A DNA stretch of 64,000 nt, taken from the NCBI RefSeq assembly GCF_019891175.1, contig NZ_CP072600.1, forward strand, positions 3,534,001 through 3,598,000, read 5' to 3'. Positions 51,878-60,022 of the stretch are shown here, piece by piece; position 1 is the stretch's first letter, and each line of letters starts with the position of its first letter. The notes under the pieces were generated by a model. That model was not told the DNA's origin and made no database searches. It was given only the letters and a program-made list of their open reading frames with translations. The position numbers and the translations under genes are program-made. This DNA comes from Leptothermofonsia sichuanensis E412 (GTDB lineage: Bacteria > Cyanobacteriota > Cyanobacteriia > Leptolyngbyales > Leptolyngbyaceae).

Positions 51878-53235
51878 TACAACTGGATATGACGAATCGA
51901 GTAGTCTAACAATTGCATTGGATGGAGTACCGGCAATGATTTTCCCTGGAGTTTGAGATGATGGCTGATCTGCACAAAGCAACCAATGTTGGCTGAAGCA
52001 ATCACGGACGCTCCAGTGTTGGTCAGGTTTTCTACTTTTTGTCGCCCCAGTTCAGCAGCAACCTCTGGCTGCAAAATGTTGTAAATCCCGGCACTGCCAC
52101 AGCAAAGTGCAGCATCCACAGGTTCTCGCAGTTGCACTCCTGGAATTTGTTTCAGGAGTTGCCGGGGTTGAACGCTAATTTTTTGCCCATGCAGCATGTG
52201 ACAGGCATCCTGATACACCAGGGGTAAAGGTTGATCTTGCAGGGGTGAAAGGGGTGCAGTCAATCCTACCTCTGCCAGAAATTCCTGCACGTCTTTCACC
52301 TGGCTGGCAAAGGTCCTGGCTTTTTCCCGGTACTGCGGGTCATCTGACAGAATGCTGCCGTATTCTTTCAGCGTATGTCCACAGCCAGACGCATTGATCA
52401 GTACATAGTCCACACCTGTATCGGCAAAGCAATCAATCATCTGGCGTGCAAGGGTCTTTGTCTGTTCTTCCTGTCCCTGGTGGTGGGTTAAAGCGGCGCA
52501 GCAACCCTGAGATTTGGGAATGACTACTTCACACCCATTCGCAGTCAGAACCCGAATTGTGGCATCATTCACCTCTGGGTTAAACAGGCGTTGGACACAC
52601 CCCAGAATGAGGCCTACGCGGTATCGAGTTTTGCCCTGTGCCGGAACCTGGGCTGGCTGGTGATCCTCAAATGCGTGAGGGGAAAGGGGCGGCAGCATTG
52701 CTTCCATTGCAGCCAGTTTGGGCGAGAGTTGCTGCAAGAAACCCAGCGATCGCACCCACTGCTGCAACCCTGATTTCTGGTAAATCCCCAGGGGGCGGAG
52801 TAACCAGCGCATTCGCTGGGGATAGGGGAAAGTGGAAAAAATAAACTGGCGGAGTAGTTTTTCAGGCAGCGATCGGGAATGGTTGCGCTCAACCTGCTGC
52901 CGGGTGGATTCAATCAACCGGTCATAGCGCACCCCGGAGGGGCAGGTGGTGACACAGGCAAGGCAGCCCAGGCAGGTATCAAAATGCGCCACGGTGGCTG
53001 GAGAAAGGGGGATTTCTCCCGTATTCACCCCATCCATCAGGTAGATTCTTCCTCGGGGAGAGTCGGTTTCTTTGCCAATCACGCGATAGCTGGGGCAGGT
53101 TGAAAGGCAAAAGCCGCAGTGGACACAGGCATCGATCAGTTTGGGGTCAGGCGGGGAGTGGGAGTCGAAGGCAGGGGAAGGGAGGGAAGAGAGAGGGGAG
53201 AGGAGAGAGGAGAGAGGAGGGGTGGGTTCTGCCAT
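51874..53235 (-). CDS. glcF: Glycolate dehydrogenase iron-sulfur subunit
   Basis: A 453-aa subunit of membrane-associated glycolate dehydrogenase, which oxidises glycolate to glyoxylate in photorespiration. Two 4Fe-4S motifs are CVHCGFCLSTCPSY (about 37-50) and CLGCLACVTTCPSG (about 93-106). Two CCG-type domains follow, with SQGCCAALTHHQGQEEQTK and DAALCCGSAGIYNILQPE (cysteine/heterodisulfide-reductase-like). The ~30 N-terminal residues (PLSSLLSPLSSLPSP) are encoded by a G/A-rich repeat and are not family sequence. The last residues HIQLY and the stop are supplied by a MITE-like element. The glcE gene lies 202 bp upstream on the same strand. Confidence 0.93.
   Translation of the reverse strand: MAEPTPPLSSLLSPLSSLPSPAFDSHSPPDPKLIDACVHCGFCLSTCPSYRVIGKETDSPRGRIYLMDGVNTGEIPLSPATVAHFDTCLGCLACVTTCPSGVRYDRLIESTRQQVERNHSRSLPEKLLRQFIFSTFPYPQRMRWLLRPLGIYQKSGLQQWVRSLGFLQQLSPKLAAMEAMLPPLSPHAFEDHQPAQVPAQGKTRYRVGLILGCVQRLFNPEVNDATIRVLTANGCEVVIPKSQGCCAALTHHQGQEEQTKTLARQMIDCFADTGVDYVLINASGCGHTLKEYGSILSDDPQYREKARTFASQVKDVQEFLAEVGLTAPLSPLQDQPLPLVYQDACHMLHGQKISVQPRQLLKQIPGVQLREPVDAALCCGSAGIYNILQPEVAAELGRQKVENLTNTGASVIASANIGCFVQISHHLKLQGKSLPVLHPMQLLDYSIRHIQLY
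53174..53222. repeat. G/A-rich heptamer-like repeat inside the glcF 5' end
   Basis: GAGAGGA/GGAGAGA-type units, in frame, encode a Ser/Leu/Pro-rich N-terminus that is absent from other members of the family as far as known. Confidence 0.7.
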
Positions 53236-53437
53236 TTTCTGGGGGGATGGGTCTTTTCGGGCAAGCAGGGGTTTTGAGTTTTTTTCAATTTGATTTTTTC
53301 AGTATGATTTTTTTCAATAGGCGTTTCAATATCGGTCATTAATTCAGCCATTGCCAATCATTCAAGCGTTGACCAGGCACATTTCCAGGCACATTGCTAA
53401 TTCCCTCACTCCATCGCCTCTCTACCCCTTTCTGCCG

Positions 53438-54811
53438 CTAAATTCCTCCTACAAATCGGTGGGGACTGAACCGGGAATTGGGGTCAAACTGGCGCTTCAG
53501 GGCTTGCATCAGGGGGAGGGCGTTGCCAGGATAGCCCCAGACATCGACCTGTTGTTTGAGTGCCACTGGAGCTTGCAGGAGGGAGAGAAAGCCCCCCTTA
53601 GCTTCGCACAGCGATCGCAGTTGCAACAGATGCTCTGGAGGAAGGGTCGAGTTGAGGAAAACCAGCCTTCCCAGCCCACTGGCAGCATGGATCTGTCCAT
53701 ACCAGGCAAGCTGGGCAGAGATTACCTCTCCCATGTGTTCTAACACGGTGACAGCTTCAGTGGGTCTTATCCCTATTTTGCAGGTTATTGCCGACTCCTG
53801 GTGCGTCGCTGTCATGCAATTTCTGATCTGCTCCCATAGAGATCCATCTACTTCCGGGTCGGCGCAACCACTCAACTCCAGCGATCGCCCTAGTTCAAGG
53901 GTACGACTGACCTGCTGCTGCACACTGGCCTGGATTCCCTGGAATCGGGCGGCGATCGCCATACCCGTAACCGGGGGCAACGCCAGGGCTTGCACCAGTT
54001 GGGCAGATAGCAGATCAACCGATGCTGGCGTCAGCACCGATCTCAGGAGTTCCCGAATCATCCGTTGAATTTGACCGGGTTCCCCCCACAACACCACCGT
54101 CTGGGACGCTTCTGGCAGGGGATATACCCGAAACGTTACCTGGGTCAAAATGCCCAGAGTGCCGTAGGAACCAGTCAATAACTTCATCAAGTCATAGCCA
54201 GCAACATTTTTGACCACCCGCCCTCCAGCTTTAGCCATTTGCCCATCTGCACGAACAAAGGAAATTCCCAGCAGCATGTCCCGCACACTGTTATACCGAT
54301 GCCGCCATGAGCCAGTGTCTCCAGTTGCCACAATTCCACCAATGGTTGCCTGCTCTGGAAATGCAGGGTCGATCGCCAGAAACTGCCCGGCCTTAGCCAG
54401 CAGTGCCTGCAATTCAGCAAACTTCATACCGGATTCAACCGTCACCGTCAGATCCCCCACCGCATGATCAATCAACCGATCTAACCGCCCTGTACTAACG
54501 ACCATCAATGGCCTGGAATCAACCGGGTTTCTGGTTCCGGGTCCCACCAACCCGCCCCAATCCAGCTTGCTACCAGATCCGCAGGGCAGCACACTGCATT
54601 GCTCACGACTGGCTGCCAGCACAACCTCCGCCAGTTCTGCCGCAGTAGGGGGAGCCACAACCCCAAGGACCGTTGTTCCAGGCACAACTGCTCGTTCCAA
54701 CTGGGACCGCCAGACAGCGTCCAGGTTCTCCCAGGGCTGGATGACTGAAGTTCTTGCCAGTGCTACGATCGACCCCAGGTTCATTCCATTGTTTGCAGAA
54801 CATTCACCCAT
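53438..54811 (-). CDS. glcE: Glycolate dehydrogenase FAD-binding subunit (GlcE-like)
   Basis: A 457-aa flavoprotein of the FAD-linked oxidase (PCMH) family, the partner of GlcF. The FAD domain has CSVLPCGSGSKLDWGG (about 76-91), DLTVTVESGMKF, EQATIGGIVATGDTGSWRHR (the second FAD loop), and GGRVVKNVAGYDLMKLLTGS (about 197-216). The C-terminal part with LLQLRSLCEAKGGFLSLLQA and FDPNSRFSPHRFVGGI is typical. It is more like GlcE than GlcD because it is short of the full C-terminal cap. The start is uncertain: ATG 54811 or ATG 54784 are both possible. Confidence 0.85.
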   Translation of the reverse strand: MGECSANNGMNLGSIVALARTSVIQPWENLDAVWRSQLERAVVPGTTVLGVVAPPTAAELAEVVLAASREQCSVLPCGSGSKLDWGGLVGPGTRNPVDSRPLMVVSTGRLDRLIDHAVGDLTVTVESGMKFAELQALLAKAGQFLAIDPAFPEQATIGGIVATGDTGSWRHRYNSVRDMLLGISFVRADGQMAKAGGRVVKNVAGYDLMKLLTGSYGTLGILTQVTFRVYPLPEASQTVVLWGEPGQIQRMIRELLRSVLTPASVDLLSAQLVQALALPPVTGMAIAARFQGIQASVQQQVSRTLELGRSLELSGCADPEVDGSLWEQIRNCMTATHQESAITCKIGIRPTEAVTVLEHMGEVISAQLAWYGQIHAASGLGRLVFLNSTLPPEHLLQLRSLCEAKGGFLSLLQAPVALKQQVDVWGYPGNALPLMQALKRQFDPNSRFSPHRFVGGI

Positions 54812-54984
54812 GCTTGTAGCGCAACTCCTCACTGGCAAACTCAGTGGTAAACAGTGCCTGGTAACGGATCAATCATACGGTTTTCAGGTTCTATCCTGTG
54901 CAAGTTTCAGCGTTTCTTAGAGTCGGCAATTAAAGCCACACGGAGCCAGATATCGGGTGTGATGAATGCAAATAAAAATGTTCT

Positions 54985-56103
54985 ATGAAAAAAATTCTGG
55001 TTATTGAAGATGAACGCTCCATGCGAGAAACCATTCTGGAACTGCTGGAAGCAGAGGGTTTCCAGGGGATTGGGGCGGAAAATGGCAGCATCGGTATTCA
55101 GAAGGCACAGGAATATCTTCCAGATCTGATTCTTTGTGATGTGGTCATGCCCCATCTAGATGGTTATGGTGTCCTGTCTTCCCTCCGTCATAATCCAGCA
55201 ACAGCCACCATTCCATTTATTTTTCTCACCGCAATGGGTGCGAGAGAGCGTGTCCGCGAAGGGATGCAGATGGGAGCGGATGACTATCTGACGAAACCGT
55301 TTACTGCCGAAGAATTGTTGGGGGCGATCGCCAGCCGATTTGCCCGCCAAGCCATTCTTACCAGTCAGTCCCAGCAGCAGCTTGATGACCTGCGGAACAG
55401 TATTGCGCTCTCCCTCCCCCATGAGCTACGCACCCCACTGCATGGCATCCTGGGTTTAGCAGGACTGTTGCTCGAAGATTATCAGACGATTGAACGCCAG
55501 GAAATTCTGGAAATTGCAGAAGGAATTTATGCTGCCGCTGATCGATTACACCGCCTGATCCAGAACTATTTGCTATATGTTGAGTTGGAACTGACCACAA
55601 AAGACCTCAACCGGATTACGCGGCTGCGCAGTGCTTCGACCCATTATCCCAAAGTTCTGATTGCAAACGTTGCCACTCAGATAGCAAAACGATACGGGAG
55701 GGAAACCGACCTGTTCTTAAACCTGGAAAATACTGTAGTTCAAATTGCTGATTTAAAGCTGCACAAAATTGCCGAAGAGTTGATAGACAATGCCTTCAAG
55801 TTTTCCAAAGCTGGCACTGCCATCCAGCTAACGACGGTGGCCGATGCCGAAGGCTTAACCTTGTGGATTACCAATCATGGGCGGGGGATGACGGCTGACC
55901 AAATTGCCAGCCTGGGAGCATACATGCAGTTTGAACGAAAATTTTATGAACAACAGGGTTCCGGCTTGGGGCTGGCGATCGCAAAACGGCTGGTTGAACT
56001 TCATGGGGGAAGTTTGAGCATCGAAAGTACCCCCGGTCAGCAAACTACCATTCAGGTTACCTTACCCGGCAGCCATCAGGTTTCAACTAATCCAAGGCTT
56101 TGA
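54985..56103 (+). CDS. Receiver-histidine kinase hybrid
   Basis: A 372-aa cytosolic signalling protein. The N-terminal receiver has acidic pocket E8/D9, phosphorylated D52 in LILCDVVMP and K104 in YLTKPF. The kinase part has the H-box LPHELRTPLHGILG with H146, the N-box EELIDNAFKFSKAG, G1 WITNHGRGM and G2 GSGLGLAIAKRL. No sensor domain or membrane segment is present, so it probably receives phosphate or a signal from a partner kinase. It ends in a 17-bp tail-to-tail overlap with the response regulator. Confidence 0.9.
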   Translation: MKKILVIEDERSMRETILELLEAEGFQGIGAENGSIGIQKAQEYLPDLILCDVVMPHLDGYGVLSSLRHNPATATIPFIFLTAMGARERVREGMQMGADDYLTKPFTAEELLGAIASRFARQAILTSQSQQQLDDLRNSIALSLPHELRTPLHGILGLAGLLLEDYQTIERQEILEIAEGIYAAADRLHRLIQNYLLYVELELTTKDLNRITRLRSASTHYPKVLIANVATQIAKRYGRETDLFLNLENTVVQIADLKLHKIAEELIDNAFKFSKAGTAIQLTTVADAEGLTLWITNHGRGMTADQIASLGAYMQFERKFYEQQGSGLGLAIAKRLVELHGGSLSIESTPGQQTTIQVTLPGSHQVSTNPRL

Positions 56104-56764
56104 GCCGATACCCCAATCCATACACGGTTTCAATCACATCCCCTGGAGCACCTGCTGCTCTCAATTTAGCCCGCAAATTTTTGACATAGGTTTTAATCGT
56201 TTCTTCCTCTGGGGGGTCCTGCCAGGACCATGCCTGTTCCAGCATGGCTGCCCGACTCAAAACGCGCTTCCCATTGCGCAATAGCGCCTCCATCAGGGCA
56301 AACTCTTTGGGGGTGAGTCGCAGAGGGCAGCGATCGTAGGTGACTTCATAGCTGCTGGGATCTAAACACAGGCATCCCCAGGTTAAAACAGGAGCAGACC
56401 CTGCCTGCCCCCGGCGCAACAAGGCCCGGATCTGGGCCAGAAGTTCCTGGATCTCAAAGGGTTTCACCATGTAGGCATCCGCTCCAGCATCCAGCCCAAT
56501 CACCTTATCCAGGCAGGTGTCCCGCGCAGTCAACATCAGCACAGGGGCCAGAATGCCATTGCTCCGAATTCGCTGGCACAAACCAATTCCATCCAGTTTC
56601 GGCAACGTCACATCCAACAGGATGAGGTCATAAACAAATTCTCTAATTTGCTTCCAGCCAGATTCTCCATCCCTCACCCAGTCGATCGCATACCGCTGCG
56701 CTGCCAGGACTTCAGTTAAAGAGTCGGCTAAGTGGGAGTCGTCTTCTACAAGCAGAAGTCTCAT
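56087..56764 (-). CDS. OmpR-family response regulator
   Basis: A 225-aa regulator. The receiver has D8/D9, D51 in LILLDVTLPKLDG and K101 in YMVKPFE. A C-terminal winged-helix domain has LTPKEFALMEALLRNGKRVL and TIKTYVKNLRAKLRAAG, then VIETVYGLGYRLKALD. The start at 56764 is typical; the frame extends to 56800. It is convergent with the receiver-kinase, which may phosphorylate it. The target genes are unknown; nearby photorespiratory genes are candidates by position only. Confidence 0.9.
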   Translation of the reverse strand: MRLLLVEDDSHLADSLTEVLAAQRYAIDWVRDGESGWKQIREFVYDLILLDVTLPKLDGIGLCQRIRSNGILAPVLMLTARDTCLDKVIGLDAGADAYMVKPFEIQELLAQIRALLRRGQAGSAPVLTWGCLCLDPSSYEVTYDRCPLRLTPKEFALMEALLRNGKRVLSRAAMLEQAWSWQDPPEEETIKTYVKNLRAKLRAAGAPGDVIETVYGLGYRLKALD

Positions 56765-57020
56765 AGCACCAGAGAGTGGAGTGAGGCGGAGTAGAGTCAC
56801 TCCTGCCCCTTCCTAAATGTGCTATACAACAGGGTGTCTAAATTGTAATTTTCAATACATCTGTAATTTTCAATACATCCGTCTTAAATAGAACCCTAAA
56901 CCCTGGAAAATAGATAGCGGGTTCCCAGACTTTCCATTCTGGCAGCCCCCTTCTGTTTACACCGTTCCGTCTACCCATCGTTATCCGCCCATTGCATTCC
57001 TAACACCCTCTAAATTGCTC

Positions 57021-58166
57021 ATGACACAAACTCTTGCGATCAACAATAGCCAGCGGCTCCAACTTGCCCCCTTAAAGGTTCCTGATCGTCTGCTATTGGG
57101 ACCAGGGCCTTCCAATGCCCATCCTGCGATCCTGCAAGCGATGGACACAGCGCCAGTTGGGCACCTTGATCCGGTATTTCTGGGACTGATGGATGAGATT
57201 CAGTCCTTACTGCGCTACGTCTGGCAAACCAACAACCCGTTGACGATCGCAGTCAGTGGCACTGGTTCTGCGGCAATGGAAGCCACCATTGCCAACTCTG
57301 TAGAACCCGGAGATGTGGTTTTGGTAGGGGTCATGGGCTACTTTGGCAATCGCCTGGTTGACATGGCAGGTCGCTATGGTGCCGACGTGCGCACAATCAC
57401 CAAACCCTGGGGACAGGTCTTTACCCTGGAAGAACTGCGGATTGCCCTGGAAACCAACCGCCCTGCTATTTTGGCCCTGGTTCATGCTGAAACCTCGACT
57501 GGCGCCCGGCAACCCCTGGAAGGGGTGGGTGAGTTATGTCGAGAGTTTGGCTGCCTGTTGTTAATCGACACGGTGACCAGTCTGGGCGGCGTTCCTATCT
57601 TTCTGGATGAATGGGGAGTAGACCTGGCTTATAGCTGTAGTCAAAAAGGGCTGGGTTGCCCACCCGGTGCATCGCCCTTTACCATCAGTTCCCGCGCTAT
57701 GGAAAAACTTCAGCGGCGCACGGCGAAAGTTGCCAACTGGTACCTGGATATGACGCTGCTGGGCAAGTACTGGGGACCGGAACGAGTTTACCACCATACC
57801 GCTCCCATCAACCTTTACTACGCTCTGCGCGAAGCCCTGCGACTGATTGCCGAAGAAGGACTGGACCATTGCTGGCAGCGCCATCAAAAGAATGCGGAGT
57901 ATTTGTGGGAACGGCTGGAAGACATTGGGCTAACCCTCCACGTCGAGCGAGCATTTCGTCTGCCTACTTTAACGACCGTCCGGATTCCGGATGGAGTGGA
58001 TGGGAAGGCGATCGCCCGCACACTTCTGACTGATTACAACATCGAAATTGGCGGCGGCTTAGGTGAACTCGCCGGAAAAGTCTGGCGTATTGGTTTAATG
58101 GGCTATAACAGCCGCCCAGAGAACGTGGATAGACTGGTGGAAACCCTGAAAGCAGTCCTAGCTTAA
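57021..58166 (+). CDS. Alanine/serine-glyoxylate aminotransferase (class V)
   Basis: A 381-aa PLP-dependent transaminase converting glyoxylate to glycine, using alanine or serine as donor; cytosolic. Motifs are LLLGPGPSNAHPAILQAM (about 24-41), ISGTGSAAMEA-like AVSGTGSAAMEATIANSV, ALVHAETSTGARQPLEG, LLIDTVTSLGGVP and YSCSQKGLGCPPG with the PLP lysine K209. The C-terminus EIGGGLGELAGKVWRIGLMG is typical. Together with glcEF and the reductase at 58923 it forms a photorespiratory set. Donor preference cannot be read from the sequence. The TAA stop touches a hairpin element. Confidence 0.93.
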   Translation: MTQTLAINNSQRLQLAPLKVPDRLLLGPGPSNAHPAILQAMDTAPVGHLDPVFLGLMDEIQSLLRYVWQTNNPLTIAVSGTGSAAMEATIANSVEPGDVVLVGVMGYFGNRLVDMAGRYGADVRTITKPWGQVFTLEELRIALETNRPAILALVHAETSTGARQPLEGVGELCREFGCLLLIDTVTSLGGVPIFLDEWGVDLAYSCSQKGLGCPPGASPFTISSRAMEKLQRRTAKVANWYLDMTLLGKYWGPERVYHHTAPINLYYALREALRLIAEEGLDHCWQRHQKNAEYLWERLEDIGLTLHVERAFRLPTLTTVRIPDGVDGKAIARTLLTDYNIEIGGGLGELAGKVWRIGLMGYNSRPENVDRLVETLKAVLA

Positions 58167-58232
58167 AGCCTTCCGAAAACTTCCCCAGTCTGGGTTTAGA
58201 CTTTAACCGTTCAGGCTTTTCGGATGAACCTT
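58165..58232. repeat. Hairpin element B, copy 2
   Basis: AAAGCCTTCCGAAAA at 58165-58179 and, reversed, AAGGTTCATCCGAAAA at the right end, with CTTCCCCAGTCTGGGTT inside. It is diverged relative to 34595-34663. Confidence 0.7.
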
Positions 58233-58237
58233 ATAAA

Positions 58238-58261
58238 AAGAGGGGGCTTTCCCCCCTCTTT
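58238..58261. terminator. Hairpin AAGAGGGGG-CTTT-CCCCCCTCTT, possible terminator
   Basis: A strong stem lies 70 bases after the aminotransferase stop, with a few Ts but no clean T-run, so it may act as a bidirectional terminator between the aminotransferase and the pentapeptide gene. Confidence 0.5.
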
Positions 58262-58288
58262 CCCCCCTGAGGAAACGCCAGAGGCGAA

Positions 58289-58347
58289 CACTCCTCACTT
58301 CTCACTCCTCACTTCTCACTTCTCACTCCTCACTCCTCACTTCTCAC
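58289..58347. repeat. Heptanucleotide tandem repeat (CACTYCT x8)
   Basis: Eight consecutive units of CACTCCT or CACTTCT (58289-58344). The TGA stop of the pentapeptide gene (58344-58346) is inside. It is the longest array in the window. Confidence 0.93.
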
Positions 58348-58844
58348 GGACATCCCAGCGATTCTCGCGTATCCACCCCTGTCCTGGGATTGACGCCACT
58401 GGCAGATTTGCACAACTCCAAAACCTGCACTTTGTCCAGAGCCGCGTAGCTAAAGTCGGCTCCAGACACTGTGGCATTCTTAAAATTTGACTTTAGCAAC
58501 ATAGCTGAATCCAGAACTGCCCCACTCAGGTCAGCACCGGCAAAGTTTGTAATGTAGGCAATGCCATCGCTGAAATCGACCCCTTGCAGATTGGCATTCG
58601 TCAAATTGGCTCCATTGAATACCGCCCCTCGCAGATCGGCACCCTGAAAATTGGCTCCTTGCAGATCGGCATCACCAAATTCTGCCTTGATCAGGCTTTG
58701 CCCCACATAGTCTTTGACCGTTGCTTCCAGGTCATCATAGGAACGAATTGCCGCAGAACTGGCAGCCAGAACTGGCAGAGAAAACCCAGCCACACTCATT
58801 AAGAAAACAGTACAAAATACCAGGAAGGATTTGAGTACGCGCAT
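58344..58844 (-). CDS. Secreted pentapeptide-repeat protein
   Basis: A 166-aa protein. The signal peptide is SFLVFCTVFLMSVAGFSLPV with cleavage after LAA near residue 28, giving a periplasmic or thylakoid-lumen product. The mature part has a short helix (SYDDLEATVKDYVGQSLIKA) and then about a dozen A(D/N)LxG-type pentapeptides (DADLQGANFQGADLRGAVF, GANLTNANLQGVDF), forming a right-handed quadrilateral beta-helix. Two cysteines near the C-terminus (ELCKS, ESLGCP) may form a disulfide. Lumenal members are common in cyanobacteria; role unknown. The last residues border a heptamer array that supplies the stop. Confidence 0.85.
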   Translation of the reverse strand: MRVLKSFLVFCTVFLMSVAGFSLPVLAASSAAIRSYDDLEATVKDYVGQSLIKAEFGDADLQGANFQGADLRGAVFNGANLTNANLQGVDFSDGIAYITNFAGADLSGAVLDSAMLLKSNFKNATVSGADFSYAALDKVQVLELCKSASGVNPRTGVDTRESLGCP

Positions 58845-58922
58845 GATGAACAAAAGGTTGAATAGCCTGCTGGGATTAACGTTAACATTTGATGCCTGCA
58901 ATTTATCGCCGCCTGGATCACC

Positions 58923-59948
58923 ATGTCTCAATTCAAGGTTTTTGTAACTCGCCGGTTGCCGGTGGATTTCACGGCCCTGGAACAAATTGCTACGGTCGAA
59001 GTATGGCAGGAGCGCCAGCCACCGCCCTATGAGGTGCTGCTGGAGCAGGTGAAGCAGGTGGATGGACTGTTATGCCTGTTGACTGACCCAATTGATCGCC
59101 CCCTAATTGAGGCAGCCACCACCCTCAAAGTCATCAGCCAGATGGCAGTCGGTTATGACAACATTGACATTCTGGCAGCAACGGCACGGAAAATCCTGGT
59201 GGGACATACACCAGGAGTGTTGACCGATGCCACGGCGGATCTGACCTGGGCATTGATAATGGCCGCCGCCCGCCGCGTGGTAGAGGGCGATCGCTTTACC
59301 CGCTCCGGGCAGTGGACAACCTGGGAACCCGATCTACTCCTGGGACCCAACATTACAGGTGCAACCCTGGGCATCCTTGGGCTGGGGCGCATTGGTCAGG
59401 CCGTCGCCCAACGAGCCAGAGGTTTTGCCATGCGTGTGATTTACCACAGTCGCCACCGTTGTCCTCCGGATCTGGAACAGTCTTTAGGCATCGAATACAG
59501 TTCCTTTGCCCATCTTCTACAAGTATCGGATTTCATCACCATCCACACCCCTCTATCCGAAGACACCCATCATTTGTTCAGTGATGCTCAGTTTGAGCAA
59601 ATGAAGTCCTCCGCGATTTTGATTAACACGGCACGGGGAGCCATTGTTGACCCCGATGCCCTTTACCGCGCCCTGAGTCGCGGACAAATTGCCAGGGCTG
59701 CCCTGGATGTTACTGAACCAGAACCCATCCCAATGGAGAGTCCTCTGCTGACACTGGACAATCTCATCATTACCCCCCACATCGGGAGTGCCAGTGTGCA
59801 AACCCGTCGAAAAATGGCCGAAATGGCGATCGCCAACCTGATAGCCGGGTTGAACAACCAGGTGCTGCCAAATTGTGTCAATCCAGCGGTTTATAGCTGG
59901 GAACAGGGAACAGGGGACGGGTTACAGGGCAGCAGCACCACCTTCTGA
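58923..59948 (+). CDS. Glyoxylate/hydroxypyruvate reductase (D-2-hydroxyacid dehydrogenase)
   Basis: A 341-aa NAD(P)-dependent reductase that turns hydroxypyruvate into glycerate (or glyoxylate into glycolate), the last reducing step of photorespiration. It has [20 protein letters not shown], then [17 protein letters not shown], the nucleotide loop [20 protein letters not shown] (about 150-169), [26 protein letters not shown] and the catalytic His in [11 protein letters not shown]. The last ~15 residues ([18 protein letters not shown]) come from a GGGAACA/GGGGACG heptamer-like repeat. The start ATG at 58923 lies 78 bases from the divergent pentapeptide gene. Confidence 0.9.
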   Translation: MSQFKVFVTRRLPVDFTALEQIATVEVWQERQPPPYEVLLEQVKQVDGLLCLLTDPIDRPLIEAATTLKVISQMAVGYDNIDILAATARKILVGHTPGVLTDATADLTWALIMAAARRVVEGDRFTRSGQWTTWEPDLLLGPNITGATLGILGLGRIGQAVAQRARGFAMRVIYHSRHRCPPDLEQSLGIEYSSFAHLLQVSDFITIHTPLSEDTHHLFSDAQFEQMKSSAILINTARGAIVDPDALYRALSRGQIARAALDVTEPEPIPMESPLLTLDNLIITPHIGSASVQTRRKMAEMAIANLIAGLNNQVLPNCVNPAVYSWEQGTGDGLQGSSTTF

Positions 59949-60022
59949 CGCCCGGACCACAGATGACTGAAAACCACTATAGAATAGGGATCTCCCTTTG
60001 CATTGATGCTGAATACTTTGAC

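Noticed and set aside
58289-58347. Array with regular units considered as a possible CRISPR
   Set aside because: Units are 7 bases with no spacers; it is a simple tandem array, as are the others.
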